Positions 51,807 through 63,239 of a DNA stretch of 64,000 nt are shown piece by piece. Origin of the DNA: UBA668 sp041394605 (GTDB lineage: Bacteria > Actinomycetota > Acidimicrobiia > Acidimicrobiales > Ilumatobacteraceae); NCBI GenBank assembly GCA_041394605.1, contig JAWKHX010000010.1, positions 124,001-188,000 on the forward strand, written 5' to 3'. Below the pieces are notes generated by a model, which was given only the letters and a program-made list of their open reading frames with translations, did no database searches and was not told where the DNA came from. The first letter of the stretch is position 1. Every line of letters begins with the position of its first letter. The position numbers and the translations under genes were made by a program.

Positions 51807-52505
51807 CTACCCGAGTGCTTCGAAGCGGGTGAGGATCAGCCGGTCCAGGCCCAACTGGCGGGCGAGATCCTGCGACGCCATGTCATCGGCGTAGCACCAC
51901 CCGCTGGTCTCGAACGGTCGCCCGGCAGCCGCTTCCGCGGCGGCGGCCACCAGGCGCGGCGCAGTGGGGCTGGAGAGGCGCACGTTCACGCCGTCGGCCA
52001 TCCGCCCGGCAAGCTCGGCGAGGGCGACGCTGTTGACGCCGACGATGATCGGCGGCGGTGCCGGTTCCGTCGCCTCGACGCGCAGCAGGTCGATGGCGTC
52101 GGCGACCGCCCGGTGACGGTCGGCCATCGCCGGCAGCAGCGGGATGCCGCGGTCGTGATGCTCCTGCGCCCAGCGACTGCCGGGTGCCGCGCCGGCCCCG
52201 ATGCCGAGGCGGAGACGGCCGTCGCTGATCCGCTGCACGCTGGACGCCGCAGCGGCGAGCACGGCCTGGTGGCGGTTGGCGACGTTGACCACCAGCGCGC
52301 CCACCCCGATCGTCGTGGTGGCTTCGGCCATTGCCCCGAGGAGGGTGAAGCACTCCAACAGTGGCCGGTCGCCGCCCAGCGTGGCGCCGTCGAAGTGGTC
52401 GAACACCCAGGTGGTGTCGTACCCGTCGGCCTCCGCCTGCAGGACCGCGTCGCGCAGCCGCGGCCAGTCGTTGTGGGCCGAGCTGAACTGGATGTCCACG
52501 AGCAT
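51807..52505 (-). CDS. LLM-class oxidoreductase, short form
   Basis: A 232-aa luciferase-like TIM-barrel protein: YDTTWVFDHFDGATLGGDRPLLECFTLLGAMAEAT at the N-terminus and GRLRLGIGAGAAPGSRWAQEHH near residue 95 are family signatures. At 232 residues it is about 90 shorter than the LLM enzyme at 13999, lacking part of the C-terminal barrel. It may use F420 or FMN; the substrate is unknown. Confidence 0.8.
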   Translation of the reverse strand: MLVDIQFSSAHNDWPRLRDAVLQAEADGYDTTWVFDHFDGATLGGDRPLLECFTLLGAMAEATTTIGVGALVVNVANRHQAVLAAAASSVQRISDGRLRLGIGAGAAPGSRWAQEHHDRGIPLLPAMADRHRAVADAIDLLRVEATEPAPPPIIVGVNSVALAELAGRMADGVNVRLSSPTAPRLVAAAAEAAAGRPFETSGWCYADDMASQDLARQLGLDRLILTRFEALG

Positions 52506-52559
52506 CCCCCAAGGATGCCGTCCGCCCCGCCCCGTTCCGACCCGAGTGTCAGGCGCCCG

Positions 52560-52597
52560 GTCCGAGTGTCACGCGGTCGGACCGCAGGCACTCGGAC
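52560..52597. terminator. Two-tier inverted repeat downstream of tRNA-Leu
   Basis: Nine-base arms GTCCGAGTG (52560-52568) and CACTCGGAC (52589-52597) enclose GCGGT-CGG-ACCGC (52573-52585). A further CCGAGTGTC copy stands at 52542-52550. It lies 45 bases beyond the 3' end of tRNA-Leu on the tRNA's strand, so it is a likely terminator. The inner hairpin matches that at 1858-1870 except for one loop base. Confidence 0.45.
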
Positions 52598-52641
52598 GGA
52601 GGGCGGTGGGACGGGGGCGGCCAGTGGGTGGGGCCGGTGGG

Positions 52642-52721
52642 TGCGGGCGGAGGGACTCGAACCCTCACTCCGAAGAACAGGAACCTAAATCCTGCGCGTC
52701 TGCCAGTTCCGCCACGCCCGC
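52642..52721 (-). tRNA. tRNA-Leu (anticodon UAG)
   Basis: An 80-base tRNA. The acceptor stem GCGGGCG pairs with CGCCCGC, the T-arm is GAGGGTTCGAGTCCCTC, and the anticodon loop UUUAGGU gives UAG, reading CUN (CUA) leucine codons. A short variable arm (TTCTTCGGAG) suits a leucine tRNA. CCA is not encoded: the 3' discriminator A is followed by CCC. Confidence 0.95.
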
Positions 52722-52737
52722 GTGGGGAGGTGCCAGC

Positions 52738-53652
52738 CTACTGCTGGCCACCGAGGGGCACCCATGCCGGCCACTGCGCGTCGGGGATGGCGATGGTGCC
52801 GCCGCTGCCATCGACGCCCACCACCTGCACGTCGGCCCCGTCGTCCGCGGTCGGTACGGTCATGGCCACTCGACGGCCGTCGGGCGAGAACTGGGCTCCG
52901 CCGCTGTTGGGACCGACCCGGGTCTCCCGCCCGGTGGCGATGTCGACGACGATCGTGGCGCTGTCGTCCGGATCCGCGCAGGCTCGGCTGTAGACGAGCA
53001 GCGAGTCGAACGTGTCCGACACGATCTCGCTGCAGTCCTCGCGACCGGCGACCACCACGGGGCTTCCGCCGTCGAGGTCGGTGACCCAAACGTCGATCTG
53101 ATCGCCATCTTCGAACTTGCCCCACCACGCCAGATGGTCGCCCATCGGAAGCACGCATGACGAGGTGGCGCCGGCAGTCGGGTACACCTGCACCTCCGTG
53201 CCGTCGCGACGGAAACGGCCGACGCTCCACGTGCCGCCGCGCCGCCTCGCCGCGTAGAACTCATGGTCGTCCACATGGTGCGGGCAGAACCACTCGTCAT
53301 CGTTGAGCACCTGTTCCGTGCCGTCCGGCGCGACCCGGATCATCGTCCCGTCGTCGTCCAGCAGCACCACGGCGCCGTCCGCATCGACGTGGGGGAAGGC
53401 CTTCGCCCCGACGCGACGCGGGCCCGGCAGGGGAATGGTCCACCCGTCCTCGCGGTGGCCGACGAGGCCGAAGTCGTCGCCGCTGTGCTGGATCGCGATG
53501 AGGTCGATGTCGCGTACGCCCAGGACCCGCGACGGTCCATCGGTGCCGCCGCCGGTGCAGCCCGCGAGCACGCTGACGAGGCCAGCGGCCAGACCGGCCG
53601 CGACCCGCCGCCGTACCGGCCTGCGGCGCCGCCGCAGCGGATCGTGACGCAC
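52738..53652 (-). CDS. Predicted lipoprotein with beta-propeller-like repeats
   Basis: A 304-aa secreted protein. After a basic start the sequence GLAAGLVSVLAGC is a signal peptide with a lipobox, so Cys (near residue 28) is probably lipidated. The remainder has repeated D-G-containing strands (LLDDDGTMIRVAPDGTEQVL, WVTDLDGGSPVVVAG, QFSPDGRRVAMTVPT), as in TolB/WD40-type propellers. Function unknown. GTG 53652 directly abuts an in-frame GTG for the divergent gene at 53653. Confidence 0.7.
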   Translation of the reverse strand: MRHDPLRRRRRPVRRRVAAGLAAGLVSVLAGCTGGGTDGPSRVLGVRDIDLIAIQHSGDDFGLVGHREDGWTIPLPGPRRVGAKAFPHVDADGAVVLLDDDGTMIRVAPDGTEQVLNDDEWFCPHHVDDHEFYAARRRGGTWSVGRFRRDGTEVQVYPTAGATSSCVLPMGDHLAWWGKFEDGDQIDVWVTDLDGGSPVVVAGREDCSEIVSDTFDSLLVYSRACADPDDSATIVVDIATGRETRVGPNSGGAQFSPDGRRVAMTVPTADDGADVQVVGVDGSGGTIAIPDAQWPAWVPLGGQQ

Positions 53653-53676
53653 GTGACGGAGAGTACCCTCGCCACC

Positions 53677-54339
53677 ATGACGTTCACCGGGTTCCCTGCC
53701 GAGGCGTTCGACTTCTACGTGCGCCTGGGGATGGACAACAGCCGCCCGTTCTGGCAGGCCAACAAGGCCGTCTACGACACCCAGGTGAAGGCCCCGCTGC
53801 TGGCCGCGCTGGAGGAACTGGAGGCGTACGGGCCGTTCCAGATCTTCCGGCCGTACCGCGACGTGCGCTTCGCCAAGGACAAGACGCCGTACAAGGAGAA
53901 CGCCGGCGCCTACGGCGAGGGGGAGGGCGGCACCGGCTACTACCTGGCGCTGAACGCCACCTCGCTGTTCGCCGGCGCCGGCTACTACGGCTTCGCCGCC
54001 GACCAGATGGAGCGCTTCCGCACCGCGGTGGACGCCGACGGCACCGGCGGCGACCTGGCGGCGCGGGTGGCGGCGATGGAGAAGAAGGGCTTCACCGTCG
54101 GGGCCATCAGCGAGCTGAAGACGGCACCCCGCGGCTACCCGAAGGACCACCCCCGGATCGCGCTCCTGCGCCGCAAGGGCCTGTTCGTCGGCAAGGAGTG
54201 GCCGGTGGCGAAGTGGATGCACACCAAGGCCGCGGTGGGCAAGGTGCGCGACGTGTGGGAGGCCGCCCGCCACGTGACCGACTGGCTGGACGCCCACGTC
54301 GGCCCGAGCACGCTGCCGCCGGAGGACAGCTGGCGCTGA
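53677..54339 (+). CDS. DUF2461 (TIGR02453) family protein
   Basis: A 220-aa protein. FYVRLGMDNSRPFWQANKAVYDTQVKAPLLALLEEL-like N-terminus, RPYRDVRFAKDKTPYKENAGAY and RGYPKDHPRIALLRRKGLFVGKEW are the conserved blocks of DUF2461. The family has no defined biochemical function. ATG 53677 is chosen over the upstream GTG 53653. It is divergent from the lipoprotein. Confidence 0.85.
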   Translation: MTFTGFPAEAFDFYVRLGMDNSRPFWQANKAVYDTQVKAPLLAALEELEAYGPFQIFRPYRDVRFAKDKTPYKENAGAYGEGEGGTGYYLALNATSLFAGAGYYGFAADQMERFRTAVDADGTGGDLAARVAAMEKKGFTVGAISELKTAPRGYPKDHPRIALLRRKGLFVGKEWPVAKWMHTKAAVGKVRDVWEAARHVTDWLDAHVGPSTLPPEDSWR

Positions 54340-54366
54340 GCGGGCAGCCGCCGAGAGCCCGACCCG

Positions 54367-56844
54367 TCAGGGCACGGGGATCCACACCAGCGCGAGCTGG
54401 GTGACCTTCACGTCGGTGCGCTCCAGCGGCACCGTCATCGGTGTGATCTCCTTGGCCACGGCCATCCACTTGGCGTCGATCGACGTGACGTCGTCGGTCA
54501 GCTCCGCTTCCAGCTGCTCCAGCTCGTGGTGGATCTGCTGGATCTTGTTCTCCTGGGCCTCGACCCGCTCCTTGGCGGCGTCGGACCGGCCGCGCTTGCC
54601 GGCCGCCGAGCCGAGCTTGCCGAGCACGCTGGTGCGCGACCGCTTGCCGCCGAAGATGCTGCCGAGGATCGATCCGGCGGTGGACAGCAGTTCGTCGTTG
54701 CGCTTGCCCTTGCGCTCCGCCTCCAGCACCTCGGCACGGTCCTGCGCCGCCTGCAACTGGCCCTGCAGCGAGGTGGCCTTCGTCTGGTATTTGTCCTTCA
54801 GCTTGGCGATCTCCGCGTCGGCCTTGGCGTCGGCCGCCTGGTAGCAGCGCTGGTAGAAGGCGTCGGCGCCCTCGCCCGGCCGGCTGTACAGCTTGAGCTG
54901 GTTGTTGACCTGGATCTCGATGGTGCGGATGCGGGTGAGGTGGTCCACCAGGTCGCGCTCGACCCGCTTGAAGAAGGTGGCGGTCTTGATGGGTGCGTCG
55001 GTGAGCCGGTAGACGGCCTGGGCGGGGGTGTCCACCCGTAGATCGCGGTCGTCCCAGTCGGCGGCGACGGCCCGGCTGACGTCCACCATCTCACCCAGGG
55101 GGAACAGCACGGCCTCGAACTCCTCGTCGTGCACCAGCCCGGCCTTGGTGTCGTCGAACCGCATCGTCACGCGGGCGACCAGGGAGGCCTCCCACTGGGT
55201 GCCCCGCGGGTCGCCGCCAACCTCGGCCAGCCAGGGGGAGGCGACGTCGGCGAACCGAACCGGAACGCCGGACGCGACCTCCGGCATCACCGGTGTCGAG
55301 TGGCTGTCGACGGCGGGAGCGGGAGCCGGCGAGGGCGCGGGCGTCGGGGCCGCGGCGGGCGCAGCCGGCGGCGCCGGGATGGCCTGGGCGGGTGACGCTG
55401 GCAGCACGGGTGCCGCAGGCGCGTCCGCGGACGCGCCCACCGCCGGGACCCCGGGCGCGGCCACCCCCTTCTGGGCGGCCATCAGCGTGGCGATCTGGTC
55501 GCGCGTCAGCGGGCCGCGCAGGTAGCTCATCGCCCAGCGGGTGGTGAACACCTCCGGCTTGTCCTTGCCCGCCCGGCGCAGCACGAACTCCCGCTTGCCG
55601 AGGCCGCTGATCGTGTCGCCCACGGCCCCCACGTCCACGCCGCCGGTGGCCGCGCTCATCCCGTCCAGCAGGCGCTGCTTGTCCCGGTCGGTCTGGAGCC
55701 GGCCGATCATCCACGTGCCGGCGTTGGAGAGGGCCTTGTAGTCCACGTCCACCGGGTTCTGGGTGCTGAGCACCACGCCCACGCCGAAGGCCCGTGCCTG
55801 CTTCATCAGAGTCATGATCGGCTTCTTCGTGGGCGGCGCGGCCGTGGGTGGCAGGTAGCCGGCCACCTCGTCCATGTACAGCAGCGCGCGCAGGTCGGTG
55901 GTGCCGCTCTGGCCGCGCATCCAGGTGACCAGCTTGGACAGCACCAGCGTGGTGACGAACTGGCGCTCCTGGTCGCTGAGGTGGGCGGTGGTGACGATGG
56001 CGCAGCGGGGGCCGCCGTCCGGTGTGCGCAACATGGCGCCGATGTCCAGCGGGGTCCCCAGCATCCATGCCCCGAACGACGGCGAGGCGAGCAGCCCGTT
56101 CAGCCTCATGGCGAACGCCTGGCGCTCCTTCGGCGGGAAGAACTGGTCCAGTTCGAACACGCCCAGCTTGCGGATCGGCGGGTTCATCACCATGCCGACC
56201 AGCGTCGGCAGGTCCAGGTTGCGGCCGGCTTCCCACTCGTGGTGGATGAGGTTGCTGAGGAGGATGTGCTCCCGGCTGGACAGCGGGTCGGCGTCGATGC
56301 CGACCAGGCTGAGCAGGCCGCTGACGAAGCCCTCGATCTCGTCGCCCGTGGCCTCCGGGTCGGCGCCAGCGGGCGGGGCGGTGAGCGAGCCGACGATGTT
56401 CAGGCCGACGCCGCCGTTGGACCCGGGCGTGTAGATGGTGAAGTCGGTGGCGGCGCGCAGGGCGGCGATGCGGTCCGGGCCGATGCCCCAACCGGCGAGC
56501 CCCTTGGTCCACAGTTCCGCCTGGGCGGCCGCGAACTCGGGGACGGTCTGGCCGTTCTTCGTGGCGTCGCCCTCGTTCACCCACGGCTCGAAGTCCGCCG
56601 GGGCGAGGGCCGGGAACGTGAGGCACAGGTTGGTGAGGTCGCCCTTCGGGTCGATCAGGAGGGTCGGCACGCCGGCATTGAGGGCCTCCTCGATGAGCAC
56701 GATCCCGAGGCCGGTCTTGCCGGACCCGGTCATGCCGACGATGACCCCGTGGGTGGTGAAGTCGCCGCTGGGCAGCGCCACGTTGGTGTCCGTGCGCTGG
56801 TGTGCAGCCGCGTCGATCAGCCCGCCGAGGAAGAGATCAGCCAT
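54367..56844 (-). CDS. HerA-like ATPase (DUF853 family)
   Basis: An 825-aa protein. Residues 1-510 form a HerA/FtsK-like P-loop ATPase: GMTGSGKTG near residue 37 (Walker A) and LLYMDEVAGYL near residue 320 (Walker B). Residues about 545-590 are a low-complexity Ala/Pro-rich linker. Residues 600-825 contain a coiled-coil-forming, Lys/Glu-rich region (AEIAKLKDKYQTKATSLQGQLQAAQDRAEVLEAERKGK) and a basic segment. HerA ATPases move DNA or act in DNA repair and antiphage systems; no nuclease partner such as NurA adjoins. ATG 56844 begins the conserved MADLFLGG. Confidence 0.85.
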   Translation of the reverse strand: MADLFLGGLIDAAAHQRTDTNVALPSGDFTTHGVIVGMTGSGKTGLGIVLIEEALNAGVPTLLIDPKGDLTNLCLTFPALAPADFEPWVNEGDATKNGQTVPEFAAAQAELWTKGLAGWGIGPDRIAALRAATDFTIYTPGSNGGVGLNIVGSLTAPPAGADPEATGDEIEGFVSGLLSLVGIDADPLSSREHILLSNLIHHEWEAGRNLDLPTLVGMVMNPPIRKLGVFELDQFFPPKERQAFAMRLNGLLASPSFGAWMLGTPLDIGAMLRTPDGGPRCAIVTTAHLSDQERQFVTTLVLSKLVTWMRGQSGTTDLRALLYMDEVAGYLPPTAAPPTKKPIMTLMKQARAFGVGVVLSTQNPVDVDYKALSNAGTWMIGRLQTDRDKQRLLDGMSAATGGVDVGAVGDTISGLGKREFVLRRAGKDKPEVFTTRWAMSYLRGPLTRDQIATLMAAQKGVAAPGVPAVGASADAPAAPVLPASPAQAIPAPPAAPAAAPTPAPSPAPAPAVDSHSTPVMPEVASGVPVRFADVASPWLAEVGGDPRGTQWEASLVARVTMRFDDTKAGLVHDEEFEAVLFPLGEMVDVSRAVAADWDDRDLRVDTPAQAVYRLTDAPIKTATFFKRVERDLVDHLTRIRTIEIQVNNQLKLYSRPGEGADAFYQRCYQAADAKADAEIAKLKDKYQTKATSLQGQLQAAQDRAEVLEAERKGKRNDELLSTAGSILGSIFGGKRSRTSVLGKLGSAAGKRGRSDAAKERVEAQENKIQQIHHELEQLEAELTDDVTSIDAKWMAVAKEITPMTVPLERTDVKVTQLALVWIPVP

Positions 56845-56958
56845 GCCGGCGACGTTAGTGGAGCGACCCACCGGCCCGCCTCCGGCTGGGTACTCGCCGG
56901 CAGCAACTGAGTACATGCTGCTCAGGCGGCAGTGGCCACACGGCCGGATGATCGGGAC

Positions 56959-57999
56959 ATGAAGAGAATGCTGTGGTCGATCCTGTTGGTGTGTGGCGTG
57001 GGCGTGGGCGTCCTCGCCGGACCAGTGGCGGCGGCGCCGCCGCCGGACATCGAAGTCCACCAAGGCGACGTGTCCCGTGTGAACATCCCCAACGGCGGGT
57101 CGTTCGCCATGGGGCAGACGGTGGTGGGCGCGCCGTTCATCCAGTACTTCGTGGTGGGCAATACCTCGGGCACCGACGACCTGCACATCACTTCGGTGAC
57201 CGCGCCCGCCGGCTTCACCATCACGCACGCGCCGCCGGCGACCATCCACGGCGGCGCCGCCCATGGGCTGAACCTGCGGTGTGACGCCGCAGCGGCGGGT
57301 AGCTACTCGGGCAATGTGGTGATCGTCAGCGACGACCCGGACGAGAGCCCGTTCGAGGTCGCGGTCAGCTGCACCGTCAACGCGTCCGGCTCGGCGCCGA
57401 CGATGCGCCTGGTGAACACGGGTGATTCGACGGCACTCGCCGACGGCGGCACCCTGGTGATCCCTGCCGGCGCCGTCCGCTCGATCCGCATCTACAACGA
57501 CGAAGGCGGTGATGCGCCGCTGGTGCTGTCCACCCCGGTCCTCGCACCGTCCGGGCCGTCCATCGGGGGTTACGTCGTCGACGACGTGGTCGCCGTCGGC
57601 GGGATGTCCATGTACTTCAACATCCGCTGCTCCACCACCGTGTCCAGCAGCGGCACCCCGGTCACCGGCACGTTCCAGGTCTCGATCGCCAACAACACCG
57701 TGGGCAGCACGAACCCGTACACGTTCACGCTGATCTGTGGTGAGGCGGTGCCCGTGACGGACCCCCCGGTCACCGATCCGCAGGGAACGAACCCGCCGGC
57801 CACCGTCCCGCCCGGCACCGACGGGTCCGGTGGGGCCGGCTCCGGGGGAGCGACCACCCCCCGGGGCCTGCCCGCCACCGGGACGGCATCGCCGCTGCTG
57901 GCGTGGGTGGCCATGGGTGCTGTGGTGGCAGGCGCCGGGCTGGTGCGGGTGCCGGCGAGGGCCCGGCGCAAGGATCGGCGCAGGGTCAGCGGAACGTGA
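56959..57999 (+). CDS. LPATG-anchored surface protein with choice-of-anchor-like domains
   Basis: A 346-aa secreted protein. A signal peptide (MLWSILLVCGVGVGVLAGPVAAA) is followed by two immunoglobulin-like domains of the HYDIN/choice-of-anchor D type (FVVGNTSGTDDLHITSVTAPAGFTI, and DDPDESPFEVAVSCTV). Residues 270-300 are a Pro/Thr/Gly-rich wall-spanning linker. The C-terminus has LPATG (304-308), a hydrophobic segment (PLLAWVAMGAVVAGAGL) and the basic tail RARRKDRRR, the standard cell-wall sorting signal for a sortase. The window's sortase-repeat protein at 41171 could process it. The 3' end overlaps the convergent regulator gene by 14 bases. Confidence 0.85.
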   Translation: MKRMLWSILLVCGVGVGVLAGPVAAAPPPDIEVHQGDVSRVNIPNGGSFAMGQTVVGAPFIQYFVVGNTSGTDDLHITSVTAPAGFTITHAPPATIHGGAAHGLNLRCDAAAAGSYSGNVVIVSDDPDESPFEVAVSCTVNASGSAPTMRLVNTGDSTALADGGTLVIPAGAVRSIRIYNDEGGDAPLVLSTPVLAPSGPSIGGYVVDDVVAVGGMSMYFNIRCSTTVSSSGTPVTGTFQVSIANNTVGSTNPYTFTLICGEAVPVTDPPVTDPQGTNPPATVPPGTDGSGGAGSGGATTPRGLPATGTASPLLAWVAMGAVVAGAGLVRVPARARRKDRRRVSGT

Positions 58000-58624
58000 C
58001 GCGGTAGGTGCAGCGCTGGCCGCCGTCCAGCAGGTGCTGGTGGCGCTCGACGTCGGCGTCGGGGCCCAGCGCCTGCTCGAACAGGGTCAACTCGGCGTCG
58101 CAGAGGGTGCCGCACGAGTCGGCCGCACCGCGGATGGGGCAATGGTGCTCCACCAGGTCGGTGTGGCCCTCGCCGTCCACGGCCTCGGCCAGATAGCCCT
58201 CCGCATTGCGCAGTTCGGCCAGGCGGCGCACCCGGTCGGCCCCGCCGGGGGTGCCGTCCAGTGCCGCCCGGTAGTGGGCCACCTGCCGCTCCGCCCGGGC
58301 CCGCACCACCCGGTCCAGCGCCTCCTCGCCGAGCGCGTCGCGGATGGACTCGATGAGGTCCACGGTGAGATCGGCGTGACGATCAGCGAACAGCGGAGTG
58401 GCAGCACCGGTGAGCCGCCAGTGCACCGGCGGGCGCCCGCGCCCGGCCGCTGGAGCGACCGTGCGCTCCACCAGGTCGGCGGCCTCCAACGCCTCGAGGT
58501 GCTGACGGACGGCGGTGTCGGTGAGCCCGAACTCGGCGGCAAGCTCCGGCGCGGTCGCGGTGTCGGCTCGCTTCAACCGCTCGATGATGCGCCGTTTGGC
58601 GCCCGAGAGGTCGGCGACGGGCAT
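57986..58624 (-). CDS. SufR-like Fe-S-sensing HTH regulator (DeoR/ArsR type)
   Basis: A 212-aa regulator. LKRADTATAPELAAEFGLTDTAVRQHLEALEAADLVERT is a winged helix-turn-helix. The C-terminal half has cysteines arranged as in SufR: HHCPIRG, then CGTLCDAELTLFEQALG and DGGQRCTYRV, likely ligands of an iron-sulfur cluster. SufR represses suf genes when its cluster is intact. Here the divergent genes encode PLP enzymes rather than suf. Two palindromes (58642-58664 and 58694-58710) lie between. ATG 58624 is chosen because it leaves the first palindrome upstream; ATG 58642 is possible. Confidence 0.82.
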   Translation of the reverse strand: MPVADLSGAKRRIIERLKRADTATAPELAAEFGLTDTAVRQHLEALEAADLVERTVAPAAGRGRPPVHWRLTGAATPLFADRHADLTVDLIESIRDALGEEALDRVVRARAERQVAHYRAALDGTPGGADRVRRLAELRNAEGYLAEAVDGEGHTDLVEHHCPIRGAADSCGTLCDAELTLFEQALGPDADVERHQHLLDGGQRCTYRVTFR

Positions 58625-58641
58625 GAACGCGAGCCTACCCA

Positions 58642-58664
58642 TTTCCCAAGCCAGGGTTGGGAAA
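58642..58664. promoter_or_regulatory. Operator-like inverted repeat 1 (sufR-like/PLP intergenic)
   Basis: TTTCCCAA (58642-58649) and TTGGGAAA (58657-58664) are perfect eight-base arms around seven bases. It lies between divergent starts and is a good candidate operator for the SufR-like regulator. Confidence 0.55.
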
Positions 58665-58693
58665 ATGGTGGTCTCGCGCGAACTGCCCACGGG

Positions 58694-58710
58694 GTTGACA
58701 AAATGTCAAC
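58694..58710. promoter_or_regulatory. Operator-like inverted repeat 2 at PLP gene start
   Basis: GTTGACA-AAA-TGTCAAC has perfect seven-base arms. It ends two bases before ATG 58712 and overlaps the alternative ATG at 58703, which supports 58712 as the real start and suggests repression of the PLP enzyme gene. Confidence 0.5.
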
Positions 58711-58711
58711 C

Positions 58712-60256
<1,545 letters not shown>

Positions 60257-60279
60257 GGCAGAGGCGGATCGACGTCGTG

Positions 60280-61601
<1,322 letters not shown>

Positions 61602-61616
61602 CGCAAGACTGGGGCG

Positions 61617-63239
61617 ATGGTGAACACGCCGCTGACCATCTCGCACTACGTTCCGGACGGCTCAGGCCCGCCGTTGCGGCCGGACATCACGGTGGGCGAG
61701 CGCCTGCGCCAGGTGGTCGCCGAGGTGCCGGATCGCACGGCGATGGTGGAGGGCATCCACACCGGCGGCCGGCGGTGGACCTACGCCGAACTGCTGGCCG
61801 ACGCCGAGCGCTGCGCCCACATGCTGCTGGACCACTTCACGCCGGGCGAGCGGGTGGGCGTGTGGGCGCACAACCTGCCCGAGTGGGTCATCCTCGAGTA
61901 CGGCGCGGCGCTGGCGGGCATCACCCTCGTCACCCTCAACCCCAGCCTGCAGCGCAACGAGGCCGCGTACGTGCTCGGGCAGTCCCGCTCCAGCGGTGTG
62001 TTCGTGGTGCCCGAGGTTCGCGGCAACCCGGTGGCCCAACTGGCGCAGGACATCCAGCCCGACCTGCCCGACCTGCGCCACATCCTCCGCCTGGACCGGA
62101 TGGGCGACCTGATGGCCGCCGCAGGCACCCACGCCCTGCCCACCGTGGGGCCGGACGACCCGGTGCAGGTGCAGTACACCAGCGGCACCACCGGGTTCCC
62201 GAAGGGGGTCGTGCTGCGCCACCGTGGCGTGGTGAACAACGCGATGGTGTGGGCCGACCGCGTGGAGGTGCCGGACGGCGCGTCGTGGATCTGCCCGATG
62301 CCCCTGTTCCACACCGGCGGCTGCGTGATGGCCGTGCTCGGTTCACTGGACCGCCGGGCCACGATGGTGCTGATGCCGATGTTCGAGCCCGGCCTGTTCC
62401 TCGAACTGCTGGAGCGTGAGCGCGGCCAGATGGCCGGCGCAGTGCCCACCATGCTGATCGCCGCGATGGAGCACCCCGACTTCGCCACCCGCGACCTGTC
62501 ATCGTGGACGTCGGTGGTGTCCGGTGGCGCGCAGGTGCCCGAAGCGCTGGTCCGCAAGATCGAGTCCACGCTCGGCGTGAACTTCACCATCGTCTACGGC
62601 CAGACCGAATGCTCGCCCGTGCTCACCAACACCTTCCCGTCCGACACGGCGGAGGACAAGGGGCTCACCGTCGGCCCGCCCGTACCGCATACCGAGGTGA
62701 AGATCGTCGACCCGGCAACGCTGGAGACCGTGCCGGTCGGCGAGCAGGGCGAACTGTGGGCCAGGGGCTACTTCACGATGATCGAGTACTTCGAGAAGCC
62801 GAGGGAGACCGGCGAGACGTTGGTGGACGGCTGGGTGCGCACGGGCGACCTGGCCACCATGGACGAGCGCGGCTACTGCCGGATCGTCGGCCGGCTGAAG
62901 GACATGATCATCCGTGGCGGCGAGAACCTGTTCCCGGTGGAGATCGAGGAGGTGCTGATGCGCCACCCAGCCGTGGCCGAGGTGGCCGTGGTCGGCCTTC
63001 CGGATGAGCGGTGGGGTGAGGTGGTGGCCGCCTTCGTCCGCTTCCTCGACGGTGCCGAGCGGCCCTCGGTCAACGAGCTCCGCAGCCACCTGCGCAGTGA
63101 ACTGTCCCCGCAGAAGACACCCACCCGCTGGTTCGCCGTGGACGCCTTCCCGCTCACCGGGTCGGGCAAGGTGCAGAAGTTCGCCATCCGCTCGGCCTGG
63201 GAGGCCGGCGAGTACGAAGGGCACGAGCTCACGGCATGA
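61617..63239 (+). CDS. Acyl-CoA ligase (FadD-like, AMP-forming)
   Basis: A 540-aa ANL enzyme. VQYTSGTTGFPKGVVL near residue 187 is the phosphate loop, VYGQTECSPVLTN the A5 motif near residue 325, TGDLATMDERGYCRIVGRLKDMIIRGGENLFP the A8 hinge region near residue 425, and LTGSGKVQKFAI near residue 518 the catalytic lysine. The N-terminus is DGSGPPLRPDITVGERL. The substrate may be a medium-chain or steroid-derived acid. The stop overlaps the DUF1992 start by ATGA. Confidence 0.93.
   Translation: MVNTPLTISHYVPDGSGPPLRPDITVGERLRQVVAEVPDRTAMVEGIHTGGRRWTYAELLADAERCAHMLLDHFTPGERVGVWAHNLPEWVILEYGAALAGITLVTLNPSLQRNEAAYVLGQSRSSGVFVVPEVRGNPVAQLAQDIQPDLPDLRHILRLDRMGDLMAAAGTHALPTVGPDDPVQVQYTSGTTGFPKGVVLRHRGVVNNAMVWADRVEVPDGASWICPMPLFHTGGCVMAVLGSLDRRATMVLMPMFEPGLFLELLERERGQMAGAVPTMLIAAMEHPDFATRDLSSWTSVVSGGAQVPEALVRKIESTLGVNFTIVYGQTECSPVLTNTFPSDTAEDKGLTVGPPVPHTEVKIVDPATLETVPVGEQGELWARGYFTMIEYFEKPRETGETLVDGWVRTGDLATMDERGYCRIVGRLKDMIIRGGENLFPVEIEEVLMRHPAVAEVAVVGLPDERWGEVVAAFVRFLDGAERPSVNELRSHLRSELSPQKTPTRWFAVDAFPLTGSGKVQKFAIRSAWEAGEYEGHELTA

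Noticed and set aside
58694..58705. ATG 58703 as start of the PLP enzyme gene
   Set aside because: It lies inside a perfect inverted repeat; ATG 58712 adds nothing lost from the conserved region and leaves the repeat intact as an operator.
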